A stretch of 54,727 bases of DNA from Chlorobiaceae bacterium. GTDB lineage: Bacteria > Bacteroidota > Chlorobiia > Chlorobiales > Chlorobiaceae. The notes beneath the pieces are model-generated. The model searched no databases. It had not been told where the DNA came from and saw only the letters and a program-made list of their open reading frames with translations. A program made the translations under genes and the position numbers. Location: positions 1-54,727 of the forward strand of contig JAAXXL010000010.1 in assembly GCA_013334485.1 (NCBI GenBank), read 5' to 3'. Shown piece after piece: positions 53,280 through 54,727 of this stretch; within the stretch, counting starts at the first letter, position 1; each line of letters starts with the position of its first letter.

Positions 53280-54287
53280 TCATCTAAAACCACCAAGAAA
53301 AGATGGCAGCATAGATTTCAGATACCAAAGATAACCCGCAAGAATCTGGTAGTCGGAATTCATACCGTTATCAATCCTGTACTGATAACTCTCTTTCTTG
53401 CCGGCAAGAAATATTGCCATTTCCGAAACCATTGAACCACCACAAACCAGTGCTTCCGCTTTTGAAAGCAGCAAAGCATCAATAAGAATATCCCTTCCTA
53501 AAAGATATCGATGAAAAGGACGTGGAGACTCCAGATAACTGTTCTTATTTGATCTGTAACTGTCAAAACAGACAAGATTATCAAGATTTTTCTCCAAAAA
53601 CCTCAAATAATCAAGACTTTCTGTCGAAACAAATACTCTTGTATAGCCATTCAGCGCAACCAATTCATTAATTTTTCCCAGCATCTGTTTTTTTGTCGGG
53701 GGAAACGGATGACGCGCGGCGGTTCTCATCTCCTGTCCACGAAAATGAACACCCAAAACCTTTTCATTGCAAAAATAATCTTTGACATAACTGTCGCATA
53801 GTGCTGTTATCTCCGGTTTGATGCGAATGTATTTTTCGAAAATATCGATCAATTCAGAATCTTCGGTAATGTATTTTGGCATAACGGATAAATACCAGAA
53901 CCCGTCACTTACCGCAATATTTCTTGACGAATAGACCTCTTCCAGAGTATAGGGGGATACTTGATCAAAATAATATTCCCATGCATTTTCTGTCCCGTTG
54001 ATTGCATCCTTTTCATTGTATAACGTAGGGAAACACTTGAAATCGACAACTGGTATCATTCCAAGACGTTCGGCAATTTTAAGATGATGCAGCACATAGG
54101 TGAAATTCGCAAAAAAACCGGTACCAGGCGATCGCTGAATCACATAAAAATACTGATCAGGATTACTGCTCCCCCCTTTTAGCAGGTGATACTTCGGAGT
54201 TTTACGGACGTTGCAGGCAAATTCAGCATTTGCCTTGGCTGGCAATGGAGTTTTACCTGAAATAATATTTTTCACTCTACTCGTCAT
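53280..54287 (-). CDS. fucosyltransferase-like (NodZ/O-fucosyltransferase fold) glycosyltransferase
   Basis: This 335-residue protein shows the GDP-fucose-type GT-B pattern: GVHFRGQEMRTAARH (the HXR motif that binds the donor), TRVFVSTESLDYLRFLEK, and ALVCGGSMVSEMAIFLAGK near the end. There is no signal peptide or membrane segment. It is the first gene of the putative RiPP operon, 111 bp before the precursor. It could glycosylate the modified peptide, or be a neighbour from a surface-sugar locus. The DNA upstream (54288-54506) is AT-rich, carries no gene that I can see, and should hold the operon promoter. Confidence 0.72.
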   Translation of the reverse strand: MTSRVKNIISGKTPLPAKANAEFACNVRKTPKYHLLKGGSSNPDQYFYVIQRSPGTGFFANFTYVLHHLKIAERLGMIPVVDFKCFPTLYNEKDAINGTENAWEYYFDQVSPYTLEEVYSSRNIAVSDGFWYLSVMPKYITEDSELIDIFEKYIRIKPEITALCDSYVKDYFCNEKVLGVHFRGQEMRTAARHPFPPTKKQMLGKINELVALNGYTRVFVSTESLDYLRFLEKNLDNLVCFDSYRSNKNSYLESPRPFHRYLLGRDILIDALLLSKAEALVCGGSMVSEMAIFLAGKKESYQYRIDNGMNSDYQILAGYLWYLKSMLPSFLGGFR

Positions 54288-54506
54288 GAAATTTTTTTGA
54301 TCTCGCCAAAAATGTATTCAACAATAGCGCCCCGTATGCCAATAATAAAAGAGTGAAAACAATCTGCGAATAAGACTTACTAACATCACTCATTCGGAAA
54401 GATACCGATAAGTAACAGCCATAAAAAGATGTTGCTTTGCTTTCGCATACACTTCTGAATGAAACTCAGCCACTGCTCATCCAAATAGATTCACTTCCAG
54501 TCTTGA

Positions 54507-54541
54507 ACGACAAAACCCCCGATCTCAGGGGGTTTTGTCGT
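54507..54541. terminator. terminator after the biotin-domain gene
   Basis: A perfect 14-bp stem (ACGACAAAACCCCC with GGGGGTTTTGTCGT) with a 7-nt loop lies 81 bp downstream of the minus-strand stop at 54623. The U tracts are short in both directions (TTTG and TTCA). Confidence 0.8.
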
Positions 54542-54622
54542 TTGTAACTGCTCTGCATCGTTATAAATCGTCATGAGCGTCATATCCACCCAATGATACC
54601 ATCAAATCGCGCAGTAGATTCG

Positions 54623-54727
54623 CTATCCGATAGTCATCATAATCTCACCCATGCCAATCGTATCACCCTTGGCTACCGTAATGGAGAGAATTTTGCCTGC
54701 GCAGGGGGCTTTGACCGGATTTTCCAT
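54623..54727 (-). CDS. biotin carboxyl-carrier domain protein, C-terminal 34 residues (partial)
   Basis: The visible part reads MENPVKAPCAGKILSITVAK then GDTIGMGEIMMTIG and stop. This is the half of a biotinyl domain that follows the biotinylated Lys: in the family motif AMKMENP the second Met is the first residue seen here. The gene therefore continues upstream of the window, and the Met at 54727 is not the start. It is probably the carrier of an acyl-CoA, pyruvate or oxaloacetate carboxylase/decarboxylase; which one cannot be told. Confidence 0.75.
   Translation of the reverse strand: MENPVKAPCAGKILSITVAKGDTIGMGEIMMTIG

Noticed and set aside
52927-53334. Plus-strand open frame of 135 codons across the precursor region
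   Set aside because: It is antisense to the proposed precursor. Its apparent repeat (HVSQC) is the reverse complement of the PSMHCDTW repeat, and base differences between copies change residues in this frame but not in the minus frame.
1-54727. tRNA, rRNA or CRISPR arrays
   Set aside because: None was recognised: no cloverleaf-like segments with TTCRA arms and no regularly spaced short repeats. A tRNAscan-SE run would settle the tRNA question.

Overview
The window looks like chromosomal DNA of a green sulfur bacterium (Chlorobiaceae). This is inferred from the mid-40s GC feel, the gene mix, and a dispersed hairpin repeat carrying the phrase TTGGGCGGTGCTCGAAATCC, which I associate with that group. 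No rRNA, tRNA or other taxonomic marker is present, so the assignment is moderate.

Region 1 (1-24.4 kb) is accessory DNA dominated by one uncharacterised system. Almost every gene from 17426 down to 1 lies on the minus strand in tight, often ATGA-overlapping order. Reading with transcription, the genes are a PNPOx-like flavoprotein, an MFS transporter, three radical-SAM paralogues, a terminator, a regulated leader, two more radical-SAM paralogues, an SDR, a nitrogenase-like H-D-K trio, a sixth radical-SAM paralogue, an SDR, an MFS transporter, a nitroreductase and a frameshifted flavin reductase. The six radical-SAM proteins share an unusual CX8CX2C cluster motif. The K-like subunit keeps three cluster cysteines and the D-like subunit one, and neither has an obvious cofactor cysteine. 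This points to a [4Fe-4S] reductase acting directly on an organic substrate, not a nitrogen-fixing enzyme. To the right, and probably co-regulated, are a metallo-beta-lactamase alkylsulfatase with an SCP2 domain, a heterodimeric ABC exporter and a second PNPOx-like protein. One imperfect dyad (GTTTAyGGTAT / ATGCCyyTTAAAC) stands upstream of three minus-strand operons. Two of these also share a leader with a conserved stem and intrinsic terminator.

Region 2 (24.8-47.7 kb) is mostly ordinary chromosome: an MFS exporter, argH, a frameshifted papain-family peptidase, a methyltransferase, an HAD phosphatase, a metallophosphoesterase, trmH, a membrane protein plus large patatin-like lipase pair, a Nudix hydrolase, a TPR-glycosyltransferase, thioredoxin, dnaE, a GH65 enzyme and a leucine-rich-repeat protein. 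Copies of the hairpin repeat lie at 26.1, 27.7, 28.8 and 30.4 kb.

Region 3 (47.7-54.3 kb, minus strand) is a probable undescribed RiPP (ribosomally made, modified peptide) cluster: a fucosyltransferase-like glycosyltransferase, a 75-residue precursor peptide with two PSMHCDTW repeats, a strong terminator just after the precursor, a radical-SAM/SPASM protein, a stand-alone YcaO protein and a second radical-SAM protein with a B12-binding-like N-terminus. The DNA differences between the two repeats are all synonymous, which supports the reading frame. The window ends inside the C-terminal part of a biotin carboxyl-carrier domain.
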